Below, piece after piece: positions 36,331 to 44,880 of a DNA stretch of 64,000 bases (position 1 is its first letter; every line of letters begins with the position of its first letter). The notes below the pieces were generated by a model, which saw nothing but the letters and a program-made list of their open reading frames with translations, searched no databases and had not been told where the DNA came from. The DNA lies in assembly GCA_029782215.1 (NCBI GenBank), contig JAKOVD010000045.1:1-64000 (forward strand), in the 5' to 3' direction. The position numbers and the translations under genes were made by a program. This stretch comes from Chloroflexota bacterium. Its GTDB lineage: Bacteria; Chloroflexota; Anaerolineae; J102.

Positions 36331-37137
36331 ATGAGCGACAGCAGTCTGAAAGGTAAATGGGCGCTGATCCTGGGCGCATCCAGCGGCTTCGGCGCCGCCA
36401 CATCACGGGCGCTGGCCAAGAAAGGCATGAACATCTTCGGCGTGCACATGGACATGAAGACCACGATGCCGCGCGTCGAGGCGGTCAAGGCCGACATCGA
36501 GGCCGCCGGCGGCAAGGCCGTGTTCTTCAACATGAACGCTTCCAATGAACAGAAGCGCGAGCGGGCGATGGCGCGGATGAAGGAGGAGCTGGCAGCCTCC
36601 GGCGAGCCCTACATCTGGGTCATGATGCACTCGCTAGCTTTTGGCACCTTGAAGCCCTTCATCGCCGATGACCCGGCCGATGCCATCGCCTCCGCCGACA
36701 TGAACATGACCCTCGAGGTCATGGCGCACTCACTGGTCTATTGGACGCAGGCGCTGGTGCGGGAAGGGCTCCTGGGCCACGGCAGCCGGATCTGGTCGAT
36801 GACCTCGGAAGGGTCGCACCGTGTGGTGCCCAACTACGGCGCCGTTTCGGCGGCCAAGGCCTCGCTGGAATCCCACACGCGGCAGTTGGCGATGGAGCTG
36901 GGCCCCCGCGGCATCCTGGTCAACTGCATCCAGGCTGGCGTCACCGACACCCCGGCGCTGCGCATGATCCCCGGCAACGAGCTGTTGATCGAGGCCAGCG
37001 TCCGCCGCAATCCCGGCAAGCGCCTGACCACCCCCGAAGACGTGGCCAACACCATCGCCGCCCTGGCCGAGCCAACCGTCAGTTGGATCTCGGGCAGCAT
37101 CATCTTCGTGGACGGCGGCGAAGACACGACGGGCTGA
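36331..37137 (+). CDS. SDR-family oxidoreductase, enoyl-ACP reductase (FabI/FabL)-like
   Basis: The 268-residue Rossmann-fold enzyme has ILGASSGFGAATSRALAKKG for the NAD(P)-binding loop and MMHSLAFGTL for the position of the FabI/FabL SLA motif. Y-x6-K occurs in NYGAVSAAKASLE, and the C-terminal end is ISGSIIFVDGGEDTTG. FabI-type enzymes catalyse the last step of fatty-acid elongation. The GASSGFG loop is more FabL-like than FabI-like, so the exact role is uncertain. ATG 36331 gives the usual start; upstream ATGs at 36253 and 36271 are weaker. A terminator follows 19 bases after the stop. Confidence 0.82.
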   Translation: MSDSSLKGKWALILGASSGFGAATSRALAKKGMNIFGVHMDMKTTMPRVEAVKADIEAAGGKAVFFNMNASNEQKRERAMARMKEELAASGEPYIWVMMHSLAFGTLKPFIADDPADAIASADMNMTLEVMAHSLVYWTQALVREGLLGHGSRIWSMTSEGSHRVVPNYGAVSAAKASLESHTRQLAMELGPRGILVNCIQAGVTDTPALRMIPGNELLIEASVRRNPGKRLTTPEDVANTIAALAEPTVSWISGSIIFVDGGEDTTG

Positions 37138-37156
37138 GCCTTTCTCCCGGTCGCAC

Positions 37157-37192
37157 AAAGAAGCCCGGCCAAGATGGCCGGGCTTCTTTTTT
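37157..37192. terminator. Bidirectional Rho-independent terminator
   Basis: A perfect 14-bp stem (AAAGAAGCCCGGCC at 37157-37170 and its complement at 37176-37189) with a 5-nt loop is followed by a T-run. On the opposite strand an A/T-run also follows. It lies between the convergent reductase and helicase genes and can end both transcripts. Confidence 0.92.
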
Positions 37193-37211
37193 GTCAGTTT
37201 CAGCGGCGATT

Positions 37212-38675
37212 TCAGGCCGTTCGCTGCCTGGAGCCGCTCCAGCGCCGCCGACGCGGAGGCCGGTTGCGGGAGGAGCTCTGTGGGTCCTGCGGTGGGCGGG
37301 CCTGGCCACTTGGGGCAGTGGGCCGGCTTTCGCCAGACGGAGCGCCCGCTGGGCGCGGCGCCTGCGGCCGGGACTGCGGCCTTGACGAGCCGCTGCTGCG
37401 ATCGTAGCCTCTGCCGTCGCGCTGCCGGCTTCCCTGGCTGCCTGTCTGATCGTGGCGGGCGTCGCCGCCGTTGCGGCGTTCCGGTGATGATGGCGCAGGC
37501 GCAGGACGCGTCTGGCTCGGTGGCGTCGGGAACGCCTGGGCCTCGGGCCGGTAGCCGCCGTAGTCAAAATCGCGCACCCGGCGCCGTTCGATCCGCGAGC
37601 CCAGCACCCGCTCGATGTCGCGCACCATGAGCTCGTCTGCCTGGACAGTGAAGGTGAAGGCCTCGCCGCTGTGGTGGACGCGGCCGGTGCGGCCAATCCG
37701 GTGGGTGTAGGCGTCGACCGTGTCGGGCATGTCGAAGTTGATCACGTGGGTGATCTCCGCCACGTCAATGCCGCGGGCCGCGATATCGGTGGCGACGAGA
37801 ATGTCGTACTTGCCCTCGCGGAAGCCGTTGATGGCCTCCTGGCGGCGGTTCTGGGCCATGTTTCCCTGCAGCGCCGAAACACGGTAGTCGTGCTTGGCCA
37901 GGTCCGATGCCAGGGTGCGGGCGCGGTGCTTGGTGCGCGTGAAGATCAGGACCCGTCCCGTGGCGGTCTGTTCCAACAGGGCCAACAGTAGGCTGGTCTT
38001 CAGGCGGTCGGGCACCGGGTAGAGCGCGTGCGACACCGTCTTGGCCGGCGCGATCATGCCGATCTGGACGGTGACAGGGTCGCTGAGGATGCTGTCGGCC
38101 AACGTGCGGATGTCCTCGGGCATCGTGGCGGAGAAGAACAGCGTCTGGCGCTGAGCCGGTACGTGCTTGAGGATGCGGCGGATGTCGGGCAGAAAGCCCA
38201 TGTCACACATGCGGTCGGCCTCGTCCAGCACCAGGACCTCCACGTGCGAAAGGTCGATGGCGCCTTCGTCGATGTGGTCCAGCAGCCGCCCCGGACAGGC
38301 GACGACGATCTCGGCGCCGCGGCGTAGCCCGGCGAGCTGCGGCCCTTTGCTGACGCCGCCGTAGATGGTGACGCTGCGCACCCTGGTATGCTTGCCCAGG
38401 TCGATGATCGTCTGGTTGATTTGTTCGGCGAGCTCGCGGGTGGGCGCCACGATGAGGGCGCGTGTCTGGCGCAGGGGACCCCTGGTCAGGCGCTGGAGAA
38501 TGGGCAGCACGAACGCCGCCGTCTTGCCGGTGCCGGTCTGCGCCAGCCCCAAGACGTCCCGTCCCTCCAGCACGACAGGAATGGCCTGCTGCTGGATGGG
38601 CGTGGGCACGGTGTAGCCCGCGCCCTCAATACCCGCAGCGATGCGCGGGTCTAATGCAAACTGTTCGAAATTCAT
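37212..38675 (-). CDS. DEAD-box RNA helicase
   Basis: The 487-residue ATP-dependent helicase has all core motifs: AQTGTGKTA, PTRELA, VLDEAD, SAT, and in the second RecA domain ATDIAARGID and HRIGRTGR. The core ends near 375 and is followed by a basic, Pro-, Arg- and Ser-rich tail of about 110 residues (QGSRQRDGRGYDR, RPPRRRRWSGSRQRTA). The tail is likely an RNA-binding extension of the RhlE/CsdA type. It unwinds RNA in ribosome assembly or mRNA decay. The ribosome-binding site lies in a 12-bp palindrome (AGGAGTACTCCT, 38678-38689) just before the ATG. Confidence 0.93.
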   Translation of the reverse strand: MNFEQFALDPRIAAGIEGAGYTVPTPIQQQAIPVVLEGRDVLGLAQTGTGKTAAFVLPILQRLTRGPLRQTRALIVAPTRELAEQINQTIIDLGKHTRVRSVTIYGGVSKGPQLAGLRRGAEIVVACPGRLLDHIDEGAIDLSHVEVLVLDEADRMCDMGFLPDIRRILKHVPAQRQTLFFSATMPEDIRTLADSILSDPVTVQIGMIAPAKTVSHALYPVPDRLKTSLLLALLEQTATGRVLIFTRTKHRARTLASDLAKHDYRVSALQGNMAQNRRQEAINGFREGKYDILVATDIAARGIDVAEITHVINFDMPDTVDAYTHRIGRTGRVHHSGEAFTFTVQADELMVRDIERVLGSRIERRRVRDFDYGGYRPEAQAFPTPPSQTRPAPAPSSPERRNGGDARHDQTGSQGSRQRDGRGYDRSSGSSRPQSRPQAPRPAGAPSGESRPTAPSGQARPPQDPQSSSRNRPPRRRRWSGSRQRTA

Positions 38676-39003
38676 TGAGGAGTACTCCTTGACTCCATTG
38701 AGCCAAGTCGCACTCTCAGCCCGATGTTACGTGATGCTTGTCTGCCGAATTGGGGCGAACCCACTGTCCGCCCGGCAAACCGAACTACAGTAACAGATGA
38801 TCGGCCATTGTCCTAATCCGGAAACAGATGTGGTCGCGATAAGGCTCCGCGTGCGAAGCTGTTGTGACGACTTTGGTCGTTCGACCGTGTGAGAGCCGGG
38901 CGGCCACGAGCGATGGACGGCCACAAGGGGCTGCCCCTACGGGCCACCTGCGACACGCCACCTGCCACTTGACACTTGACACCTGACACCTGACACTTCC
39001 ATC
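38676..39003. other. Divergent intergenic region with several repeat types
   Basis: This 328-base gap contains the helicase leader (38676-38720). It also holds a GACGACTTTGGTCGT imperfect palindrome (about 38856-38879) and the palindrome AGGGGCTGCCCCT (38926-38938) inside a GGCCACAAGGGGCTGCCCCTA sequence that looks like a dispersed repeat. The GCCACCT/GACACCT heptad array at 38943-38998 completes it. No tRNA or ORF with coding signal is seen. Confidence 0.6.
38943..38998. repeat. Heptad array (GCCACCT to GACACCT), eight units
   Basis: Eight exact 7-bp units in a row: GCCACCT, GCGACAC, GCCACCT, GCCACTT, GACACTT, GACACCT twice, GACACTT. The array stops 5 bases before the ATG at 39004 and leaves no Shine-Dalgarno sequence. 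In the other orientation the first units equal the AGGTGGC family at 4641 and 11917. Confidence 0.9.
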
Positions 39004-39432
39004 ATGTCCGACGCTATCCCGCTGGTGGCCGCTATCGGTACGCATGTTGAGGTGGAGCTGATCGACTTCCGCGGCGAGTCCGAAGCCCTCGACCTCGACC
39101 TGGTGTCCGAGCGCGCCGCCGACATCGACAAAGGCCGCCTGGGCGCCACCACGCCCCTGGCGCAGGCCATCATGGGGCAGGTCGCAGGCGCACTCGTGCC
39201 GTACAACCGCGACGACGTGCGCAGCATTCGCGTGGTCAGTGTCAATCCGGCGCTCACAGCGGCGCCGGAGGACACCTCCGAGCGCATGCAGGAGAACCTG
39301 CGCAAAGCCCTCGCCGCAGCCGAACGGACTAACGCCGCCATCTTCGCCGCCTCGTTCAGCGGCAAGTGGGGCGACTACGATCCTGAAGGCGTCGCGAAAT
39401 GGGAACAAGGGGGCGAACCGGCCTCGGAATAG
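39004..39432 (+). CDS. GreA/GreB C-terminal-like protein
   Basis: The 142-residue protein has a core (about 8-85) that recalls the FKBP-like C-terminal domain of Gre transcript-cleavage factors: IGTHVEVELIDFRGESEALDLDLV, then GRLGATTPLAQAIMGQVAGALVPY, then VRSIRVVSV. The N-terminal coiled coil that reaches the RNA polymerase active site is missing. It would therefore bind polymerase or another partner without cleaving RNA, if the assignment holds. A helical tail (about 92-142) follows. The ATG has no ribosome-binding site, as the heptad array lies directly upstream. Confidence 0.6.
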   Translation: MSDAIPLVAAIGTHVEVELIDFRGESEALDLDLVSERAADIDKGRLGATTPLAQAIMGQVAGALVPYNRDDVRSIRVVSVNPALTAAPEDTSERMQENLRKALAAAERTNAAIFAASFSGKWGDYDPEGVAKWEQGGEPASE

Positions 39433-39511
39433 AGTCTGCGTAGTCTCGCGGACCTCGTCGTGGGCAGGCAGCGCCGGAAGACCACGATCAACAAGTTCTG
39501 ACGCACCTGCG

Positions 39512-40972
39512 ATGAACCTCGAAGCCTTCCTCATCCTTCTCGCTCTGCTCCTGCTGGCAGGGGTCTTTGCCAGCAAGATCTCGGATCGCTTTGGCGTGCC
39601 GGCGCTCCTACTCTTCCTGGTAGTGGGCATGGTGGCGGGATCGGAAGGGCTGGGGGGAATCTACTTTGACGACGCCGCGCTGGCGCAGCAGATCGGCGTC
39701 GTGGCGCTGGTGCTCATCCTTTTCTCGGGCGGTTTGGACACCGACTGGCCGCGCGTGCGTCCGGTCCTGCGCCAGGGCGTCCTGCTGGCCACGCTGGGGG
39801 TGACGCTGACGGCGGCGGTCGTAGGGCTGGCTGCTCACCTCCTGGTGGGCTTCTCGCTCACCGAAGGGCTCCTGCTGGGCGCCATTGTCTCCTCGACGGA
39901 TGCGGCGGCGGTGTTCTCCATCCTCCGCTCGAAGAGCCTGGAGCTCAAGGGCTCCCTCCGGCCGCTGCTCGAACTGGAATCCGGCAGCAACGATCCGATG
40001 GCCGTTCTGCTCACGGTGGGGCTGATCCAGATCATCAGCGTACCTGGCGCCACGCTGACAAGCATGGCATGGTCGTTTGTGGTGCAGTTGGTGCTGGGCG
40101 CGGCATTGGGCATCGGCCTGGGTTGGGCGCTTGTCTTCCTGGTCAACCGTCTGAAGCTCGGACATGATGGTCTGTATCCTGCACTCACGCTGGGCACGGT
40201 CCTGCTTGTCTACGGGGTCACGGTGCGGGCGGGCGGCAATGGGTTCCTGGCGGTGTACCTGGCCGGAATCGTGGCCGGCAATCGCGACTTCATCCACAAG
40301 CGCAGCCTGCTGCGCTTTCATGACGGGCTCGCCTGGCTGATGCAGATCGCCATGTTCGTGGCGCTGGGACTCCTGGTCTTCCCCTCCCAATTGCTGCCCG
40401 TGGCGGGCGCCGGCCTGCTGCTGGCGGGGGCGCTGATGTTCGTGGCGCGGCCCCTCAGCGTCTTCACCAGCCTGCTCGGCTCCGGGTTCGCCGCCCGCGA
40501 AAAGGCTTTCCTTTCATGGGTGGGGCTGCGGGGAGCGGTGCCGATCATCCTGGCGACCTACCCGCTGCTGGCGCACTTGCCCCAGGCGAGCCTGATGTTC
40601 AACATCGTCTTCTTCATCGTGCTGGCATCCGTGCTCCTGCAGGGGACCACGGTGCCGGCCGCCGCCCGGCTCTTCAGGGTCGAAGCGCCAACCGTGCGCA
40701 GGGCTGTCTATCCCATCGAATTCTCTCCGGTTAGCGGCTTCAAGGGCGAGCTGAAGGAGCTGGCCGTGGGGCAAGGGTCGCCCTTTGCCGGGCGGGCCAT
40801 TGTCGAGCTGGGTCTGCCGCCGGAGCTGCTGGTCGTCCTGATCGCCCGCGGCCAGGAGTTCGTCGTGCCCAACGGCGCCACCAACCTCCGCGAAGGGGAC
40901 ACCCTGATCGTGCTGGCCGACCGCGGGACTTTCGCCCAGGTCGAGGCGCGGGCCAGACCCGGACAGGAATGA
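39512..40972 (+). CDS. Potassium/proton antiporter (CPA1, NhaP2/CvrA-like)
   Basis: The 486-residue membrane antiporter has about 12-13 helices (4-395). GAIVSSTDAAAVFSILR and ELESGSNDPMAVLLTVGL supply the conserved Asp-rich ion-exchange residues. A C-terminal cytoplasmic TrkA-C domain (about 405-480, GSPFAGRAIVELGLPPELLVVLIARG) follows and probably senses a ligand. It exports K+ or Na+ in exchange for H+. The start is ATG 39512; the frame upstream runs within the Gre-like gene and is not used. Confidence 0.9.
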   Translation: MNLEAFLILLALLLLAGVFASKISDRFGVPALLLFLVVGMVAGSEGLGGIYFDDAALAQQIGVVALVLILFSGGLDTDWPRVRPVLRQGVLLATLGVTLTAAVVGLAAHLLVGFSLTEGLLLGAIVSSTDAAAVFSILRSKSLELKGSLRPLLELESGSNDPMAVLLTVGLIQIISVPGATLTSMAWSFVVQLVLGAALGIGLGWALVFLVNRLKLGHDGLYPALTLGTVLLVYGVTVRAGGNGFLAVYLAGIVAGNRDFIHKRSLLRFHDGLAWLMQIAMFVALGLLVFPSQLLPVAGAGLLLAGALMFVARPLSVFTSLLGSGFAAREKAFLSWVGLRGAVPIILATYPLLAHLPQASLMFNIVFFIVLASVLLQGTTVPAAARLFRVEAPTVRRAVYPIEFSPVSGFKGELKELAVGQGSPFAGRAIVELGLPPELLVVLIARGQEFVVPNGATNLREGDTLIVLADRGTFAQVEARARPGQE

Positions 40973-41102
40973 ATTCCCGGCCCGGTTCACCCTACATCCG
41001 CTCAACCGGGTAGCTTTGCGGACCTATTTGTGTTCTTCCCATTTGTGTCTGCCTTGTCGTGCCTGGCACGAAGACGTGAGCCGCACTCCCACGGGCCGGG
41101 CA

Positions 41103-41132
41103 TTGCGGGAAAGTCATAGCGACGGGTATGAT
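41103..41132 (+). promoter_or_regulatory. Predicted promoter of the acetolactate decarboxylase gene
   Basis: TTGCGG (41103-41108) and TATGAT (41127-41132) are separated by 18 bases. A start site near 41139 would leave a 57-nt leader before ATG 41196. Confidence 0.5.
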
Positions 41133-41195
41133 GCCGCCTGCCGGGCAAACAAAGCGCCTGCACACACCGCGGCCCACCGCACCCTTGGAGACACC

Positions 41196-41924
41196 ATGAC
41201 CCCAGCAAACGAGCTTCCATCCGGCGACGGGCGCATCTACCTCTGCGCCCCAGTCAACGCCCTTGTCGAGGGCATCTATGAGGAAAACGTCTCGTTTGCG
41301 GAAGTGAGACGCCATGGCGATTTCGGCCTCGGCACCTTCAACGATCTGGACGGGGAGATGGTCATGCTGGACGGCCGCGTCTACCAGATCGACTCCGACG
41401 GCCGCGTCACCACCATCGCCGATGACGCCCTGACGCCCTTCGCCTGCGTCACCTTCTACAAACCATCGCTGTTCGCCGAGAGCAGCCAGGCCCTCACGCA
41501 CGAGGGCTTCCTCGACTGGCTGGTCAAGCTGCTGCCCTCTCCCAACCTCTTCTATGCCCTGCGCATTGAGGGCGCCTTCACGCACGTCAAGGCACGTTCC
41601 GTGCCGAAGCAGGTCTGCTACCGGCCCCTGGTCGACGTGGCCAGGGAGCAGCACGTCTTCAACTTCTTTGAGGTGGAGGGCACGCTGGCGGGCTTCTACA
41701 CGCCCTCCTTCATGGCGTCGCTGAGCGTGCCCGGTCTCCACCTGCACTTCCTCTCCGACGACCACAGCGAAGGTGGGCACCTGCTCGAATGCCATCCTGC
41801 GAACGTCCGCGTCGGCATCCAGCCGCTCAGCACCGTCGAGCTCTCGCTACCTCTCACCCGCGAATACATGAGCTGGGACTTCCACCGCGACATCAACCAG
41901 GATCTGAACAAGGCAGAGAAATGA
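41196..41924 (+). CDS. budA: Alpha-acetolactate decarboxylase
   Basis: The 242-residue protein matches the whole acetolactate decarboxylase family: APVNALVEGIYEENVSFAEVRRHGDFGLGTFNDLDGEMVMLDG, then VEGTLAGFYTPSFMASLSVPGLHLHFLSDDHSEGGHLLEC. The HLH and GGH residues bind zinc. It converts 2-acetolactate to acetoin and CO2, which can drain excess pyruvate or balance branched-chain synthesis. No acetolactate synthase or butanediol dehydrogenase is adjacent. A hairpin repeat lies 12 bases after the stop. Confidence 0.95.
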   Translation: MTPANELPSGDGRIYLCAPVNALVEGIYEENVSFAEVRRHGDFGLGTFNDLDGEMVMLDGRVYQIDSDGRVTTIADDALTPFACVTFYKPSLFAESSQALTHEGFLDWLVKLLPSPNLFYALRIEGAFTHVKARSVPKQVCYRPLVDVAREQHVFNFFEVEGTLAGFYTPSFMASLSVPGLHLHFLSDDHSEGGHLLECHPANVRVGIQPLSTVELSLPLTREYMSWDFHRDINQDLNKAEK

Positions 41925-41935
41925 CGCCGTAGTCA

Positions 41936-41976
41936 CGACTTCAGTCGTTGTTCTGTCGCTCGTGCGACTGAAGTCG
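41936..41976. repeat. Inverted repeat CGACTTCAGTCG / CGACTGAAGTCG
   Basis: Two 12-base arms (41936-41947 and 41965-41976) are exact complements, and each arm is itself near-palindromic. It lies between two convergent genes (budA and the FGE-like gene) and may fold in both transcripts. It has no T-tract. A related GACGACTTTGGTCGT sequence occurs at about 38856. Confidence 0.75.
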
Positions 41977-42080
41977 CCACTGCCGGGAATTCATTCTTGG
42001 TCGGGCTCAAGGGGAACAACGCCCCCCTTGAGAATCCCCCCGTTCCCGATCCCAACAGTCCAGAGATCGGCGTTCCAGAA

Positions 42081-43118
42081 TCAGGGCGAGCGGGCGCAGC
42101 GGAAGCCGTTGAAATCAAACCGATCGCTGGGCCGGCGCCCGCCCCGGCTGGCGGAGCGAACCTGCACGTCAGTGGCGTTCCATGCGCCGCTCCGGACCAC
42201 GCGCTGGGTGCCGGTGGCCGGCCCGGGAGGATTGCTGACCGGCGAGGTCCCGTAGTAGCTGTCGCTGAACCAGTCATGGACCCATTCCCAAACGTTGCCC
42301 GCCATGTCCAGGACCCCGTAGGGACTGGCCCCGGTTGGATAGCTGCCCACAGCACTTGTATCGCCGACGCAGTAGCTGCCCGCCCAGAGATTTGCCCTGG
42401 AGCAGTCCGGCTTCAAGTCTCCCCACGGATAGGCCCGGTTGTCCGCCTCCCCGCGCGCCGACTTCTCCCATTCGGCCTCTGTCGGCAAGCGCTTGCCCGC
42501 CCAACTGCAGTACGCATCCGCCTGGGTCCAATCGACATATATCACGGGATAGCCGGCGTATGTCGGGTTGCCGTAGTAGGAGGTGCGGGTTGAGGAACGA
42601 GTAGAGGATGGCGCCGTGCACTTCCCCGCCGCCACGCACTGGGCATAGCCCGCGTTCGTCACTTCAAGCCTGTCGACATAGTACGCGTCCAGGTAGACCG
42701 TGTGCAGCAGATCCTCCGCGTCACACGGATAGTTCCCGTTGTGCGCCGGGTCACAGCCCATCTGGAATGTCCCCGCCGGGACAAAGACCATGTCGTCAGG
42801 TTGAAACGGCGGAGTGCTGGTGGGGGTAGGCGTGAGGGTGCGTGTCGGAGTTGGCGTCCCGGTCGAGGTTGGAGTCGGTGTCAGGGTGCGCCTCGGTGTC
42901 GACGTGGGAGTCAATGTGAGGCTGGGTGTCGGTGTTGGCGTTGCTGCGGATGCTTTGCCAGAGCGGATCAACGGCAGGTAGACAGACGGATGGGCGTCGC
43001 TGCCCTGGGTTCCTGATCCGGGATGGAAGGGGACCTGCGCTCCCGCAAGACCGCCAAGGGGCACCACCAGAATGAACAGCATCGCAAGACCGGCCAACCA
43101 CCCTACGGTCCCTTTCAT
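42081..43118 (-). CDS. Secreted formylglycine-generating-enzyme-like (SUMF1/DUF323) protein
   Basis: The 345-residue protein has a Sec signal (about 1-28, ending GGLAGA) and a YLPLIRSGK motif (about 46-54). A Thr-Pro linker (about 60-105) follows, and then an FGE-sulfatase domain from [15 protein letters not shown] to the end ([11 protein letters not shown]). The GTE-type segment [15 protein letters not shown] and [11 protein letters not shown] are typical of the fold. The two active-site Cys of true FGE are not in the usual place, so it is probably a binding or structural SUMF1-fold protein. ATG 43118 has a GGGAG ribosome-binding site; an upstream ATG at 43133 has none. Confidence 0.88.
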   Translation of the reverse strand: MKGTVGWLAGLAMLFILVVPLGGLAGAQVPFHPGSGTQGSDAHPSVYLPLIRSGKASAATPTPTPSLTLTPTSTPRRTLTPTPTSTGTPTPTRTLTPTPTSTPPFQPDDMVFVPAGTFQMGCDPAHNGNYPCDAEDLLHTVYLDAYYVDRLEVTNAGYAQCVAAGKCTAPSSTRSSTRTSYYGNPTYAGYPVIYVDWTQADAYCSWAGKRLPTEAEWEKSARGEADNRAYPWGDLKPDCSRANLWAGSYCVGDTSAVGSYPTGASPYGVLDMAGNVWEWVHDWFSDSYYGTSPVSNPPGPATGTQRVVRSGAWNATDVQVRSASRGGRRPSDRFDFNGFRCARSP

Positions 43119-43352
43119 TGCTTTGTCTCCCAAAGGATAACACGATGCGAAAAATCAGCGTCTTCGAAGGCCTGCCGCAGTAGAGGCCATTGTACGCAGG
43201 TACGTCAGACGTGGAAAACCCGGTGGATGAAGAAAAGCCTTTGGTCAGGCTCATACACCCCGCAGCCGGCGCCCTTGTCCCCGCACCTGCCTCCCTGCAC
43301 CTCCTCGGCAGCCGGCGAGGCGTAGGATGCCGGCGTAACCGCTGGCAAGACC

Positions 43353-44147
43353 CTACCTGGGAGCGTTGGCGACCAGGTCGAGCAGCGCCCGGTAGGCGTC
43401 GGGCTGCACCGCAGTGTCCCCCACAAACGGCCGGTCGTTCACGATGATCAGGCAGAGCACGATGCCCAGGAAGGCGGCCGTAAGACCGATGAGGATGGCA
43501 TGGAGCCTGGGGTCCTCGATCCAGAAGAAATAGCCGACCGAGATGCTCACGGCGGCGCCAAACCAGATCACGAACTACATGATGCCTGACAACCCGCCGC
43601 CCACGGCGTTCAGCCGCAGCCGGCGGTACTGGACAAGTTGGTTGAAGGCACGCAGGGCCTCGGCATGGAGGATCTTCTGGCCCTCGGTAGCCGGCTCAAA
43701 AGTCGTCAGAGTCGCCTGCAGATCGTCAAGGGCGCGCCTGTCTTCGTCGGTCCCGGCTTCCTGCTGGTAGCTGGGCCAGGCCTTCTCGACGATCGCTCTT
43801 GTGTAGTCCATAAGCTGCGTCTGCAGGGCGGCGCGCGCCGGCTCGGGATAGCCGCTGACGTCACGGTACAGAGCGGCGATCTGCGCCGCCTCCTGCGGTC
43901 CCAGGTCGGCGACGGTGGAGTAGCTGTTCCACACTCCCACGGCGATCAGGCCCACGGTGATGCCGTAGAAGACGCCGATGGCCTGCACCGTGCCGCTGAC
44001 GGCATCGTTGACGCCGTCGTGATAATGGAGCCGAGGGACGACATTGCGCCGGGCGAGGAAAAGGTCCAGGAGCGATGCGCCGACCATTCCCGTCACCATG
44101 ACGGACGCCAGCAGCCAGGAAGGGATGTGGTCGATCCAAAGCGGCAT
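43353..44147 (-). pseudogene. DUF4239 membrane protein gene interrupted by an in-frame TAG
   Basis: One continuous frame runs from ATG 44147 to 43353 apart from a single TAG at 43577-43575. The part before it has two N-terminal membrane helices (SWLLASVMVTGMVGASLLDLF; IGVFYGITVGLIAVGVWNSY) and a helical domain, ending RLRLNAVGGGLSGIM. After the TAG the same frame continues FVIWFGAAVSISVGYFFW with two more helices to the stop. This is the DUF4239 architecture. The TAG sits where the family has a Trp (IMW), so it fits a TGG to TAG change. Without suppression or readthrough the product lacks its last two helices. Function unknown. Confidence 0.8.
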
Positions 44148-44340
44148 GGCGCAATGACAACCCCATTGGATGGCGCAGCCAAGCATCCAGACTCTGTGCA
44201 GCCCCGGATGCGGGCTACGGAAAAGTGCGTACAATGGACGAATATTCGGAGCCTCTCTCCAATTTCGGCGCGTCTCTGCGTCATCTGCGGCAGACACTTG
44301 CCAACACCCTTCTCGGCACGAGGACAGGACACAAACAGCC

Positions 44341-44847
44341 ATGACCCACCCCCTGATCGACCAGCTACGATTCACCCGCAGCGAATGGCTGCGCGGGTTG
44401 CAGGGCGTGAGCGGCGAGGATGCCGGGCGCCATTTCGGTCCCATGAACTGCATCAGTTGGATCGTCGGCCACCTGGCCTGGCATGAGCAGCGCTACTGGC
44501 TGCAGCGCGCCCAGGGCATGCTCCCCTTCCCGGCGCTCAACGAGATGTTCGCCTACGGAGCGCCCATGAGCACCCCGGACCTGGACGACATGCTCGACAA
44601 ATGGCGCACGGTCACGCGGGTGTCGGACCCCTTTCTTGACACGATCACGACCTCTGCCCTGCAGGCCGAGCTTCTCTACGACGGTCAACCCGTGGGCCAG
44701 AGTATGGGCTCAGCCCTGCGCCGCCTCACCTACCACTATTGGTTCCATACCGGTGAGATCCAGGCCATCCGCCAAATGCTCGGCCAGGCGAACCTGCCGG
44801 AATACGTAGGCGACATCGAGTTCGAAGCGCCTTACCGGGCAGAATAG
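44341..44847 (+). CDS. DinB-family protein
   Basis: The 168-residue four-helix-bundle protein has the DinB metal-binding His residues in SWIVGHLAWHEQRYW and YHYWFHTGEIQAIRQMLG. DinB-like proteins include bacillithiol- and mycothiol-dependent transferases and hydrolases; the specific reaction cannot be read here. ATG 44341 follows a CAAACAGCC leader without a ribosome-binding site, and upstream frame residues are not family-like. It is divergent from the DUF4239 gene. Confidence 0.8.
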   Translation: MTHPLIDQLRFTRSEWLRGLQGVSGEDAGRHFGPMNCISWIVGHLAWHEQRYWLQRAQGMLPFPALNEMFAYGAPMSTPDLDDMLDKWRTVTRVSDPFLDTITTSALQAELLYDGQPVGQSMGSALRRLTYHYWFHTGEIQAIRQMLGQANLPEYVGDIEFEAPYRAE

Positions 44848-44880
44848 CGCCGCCAGCGGCACAGAATTCGTCCCAGTGTG

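Noticed and set aside
42081-43118. A true formylglycine-generating enzyme
   Set aside because: The catalytic Cys pair is not at its usual position and no sulfatase gene is present, so only the fold is assigned.
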